A stretch of 64,000 nt of DNA from Prostheceraeus crozeri (taxonomy: Eukaryota; Platyhelminthes; Polycladida; Euryleptidae). Both the position numbers and the translations under genes were made by a program. The first letter of the stretch is position 1. The number at the start of each line of letters is the position of its first letter. The notes under the pieces were generated by a model, which worked only from the letters and a program-made list of their open reading frames with translations, was not told where the DNA came from and did not search any database. The stretch is from the NCBI GenBank assembly GCA_907163375.1, contig CAJQUW010001633.1, positions 1-64,000 on the forward strand, in the 5' to 3' direction. This document shows, piece after piece, positions 63,426-64,000 of this stretch.

Positions 63426-64000
63426 ATCTAGCGCCACGCTACCTGGAATTAGCCACAAAGTAGGGAATTAAGGAAGAAACTGTACCGATAACAAGTTTCA
63501 TCTCGTTCACCGTACAAGATTGGAAATGGACTTTATTTACCGTATCGGACAGTCTATTATCGTCACTCCTACGACAAGGGAAATTGTTGTAAGTGGTCTT
63601 GAAATTGAATAAGTAATAGTTATTGCACAGTACGCTAAGTCGAGCGCGAAGCGCGAGACTTTGCGTACTGTACAATAACTAACTTATTCCACGAGAACGC
63701 AATTGTAGAGGCGCACGCAGCTTCATACTTTCATACATACTACATTGTTAAAGTTGGGGAAATACTAACAGCGAAAGTGTCTCTCCATCAATAGTCTCTC
63801 CTCACTCAAACATTGCGTAATGCGGTGCTAAGTGGAAAAGAGAAAACTCTCTGTTAGGGCATCCCTGATATGGTCACAGACCGACGATAAAAGAGCAACA
63901 GAACCACAGAAAATCAATAATTGCGTAATGTCTTATGAATCGAGCTGGAAAATGATGCTTTTAAGTCTTCCACGCGTTATCTCGCTTCACCCTCGTCTAA
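63426..64000. other. Spacer without genes
   Basis: Nothing coding is recognised. The only structure is the foldback at 63,607-63,689. Confidence 0.5.
63607..63689. repeat. Foldback, 83 bp, GCGCGAAGCGC apex
   Basis: GAATAAGT, AGTTATTG and CAGTACGC on the left leg match GCGTACTG, CAATAACT and ACTTATTC on the right with few bulges. The apex is GAGCGCGAAGCGCGAG, close to the apex of the foldback at 60,811. Confidence 0.88.

Overview
The window looks like accessory DNA of a metazoan, probably an invertebrate. It carries animal-type GT-AG introns and TATA promoters, LINE fragments, a Penelope-like GIY-YIG fragment, two Crypton-type tyrosine recombinase fossils and Polinton genes, including an F54H12.2-like capsid protein. 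I recognise no ordinary host housekeeping gene, tRNA or rRNA. Nearly every gene that can be supported belongs to a mobile or virus-like element.

Layout. (1) 1-10,501: an AT-rich virus-like element (element 1) running off the left edge. It has a family B DNA polymerase, an A32/FtsK-type packaging ATPase, a minor-capsid-like gene, a fibre-like gene and several unknown genes. Short GC-rich hairpins are sprinkled inside its genes. (2) 10,540-11,580: a 150-bp tandem array, followed by one unknown gene and spacer DNA to about 13,000. (3) About 13,003-21,541: a Polinton fossil (element 2) with capsid protein, basic core-like protein, integrase with chromodomain, ATPase, RING proteins and a DEDDh exonuclease. 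I find no DNA polymerase of normal size in it. Its right end abuts a Penelope-like fragment. (4) 21,556-30,914: old spacer DNA with a Crypton fossil, small perfect foldbacks and degenerate minisatellites. (5) About 30,915-59,822: a giant palindromic element. Two arms of about 9 kb meet at 41,506/41,507 and are flanked by arrays of 340- and 505-bp repeats, about 1.2 kb on the left and 9 kb on the right. Terminal sequences related to the right end of element 2 lie outside the arrays. (6) 59,823-64,000: LINE fragments, a second Crypton fossil and more foldbacks.

The palindromic element is the most interesting part. Each arm has a zinc-finger/coiled-coil gene with a 705-nt 5' UTR intron, an 88-codon gene, a roughly 116-codon gene, and a three-gene module shared with element 2: a basic-tailed protein with a 67-nt intron directly after ATG, a RING-like protein and a DEDDh exonuclease. 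RNA-level signals are unusually dense. Each arm carries two sequences that fold as HDV-like ribozymes, with one covarying P1 pair. There is a perfect match to the metazoan histone mRNA 3' stem-loop just after the zinc-finger gene. Several hairpins have the same CTAT loop. About 2 kb of 30-bp repeats present AATAAA plus a GT-rich stretch in most units, downstream of the last gene. This suggests, by inference, an element that forms its RNA ends in several different ways.

Limits: all family calls come from reading motifs by eye. The palindrome could in part be an assembly product, although the arms differ by substitutions and by minisatellite copy number. Virus-like elements are described as fossils, without itemising their lesions.
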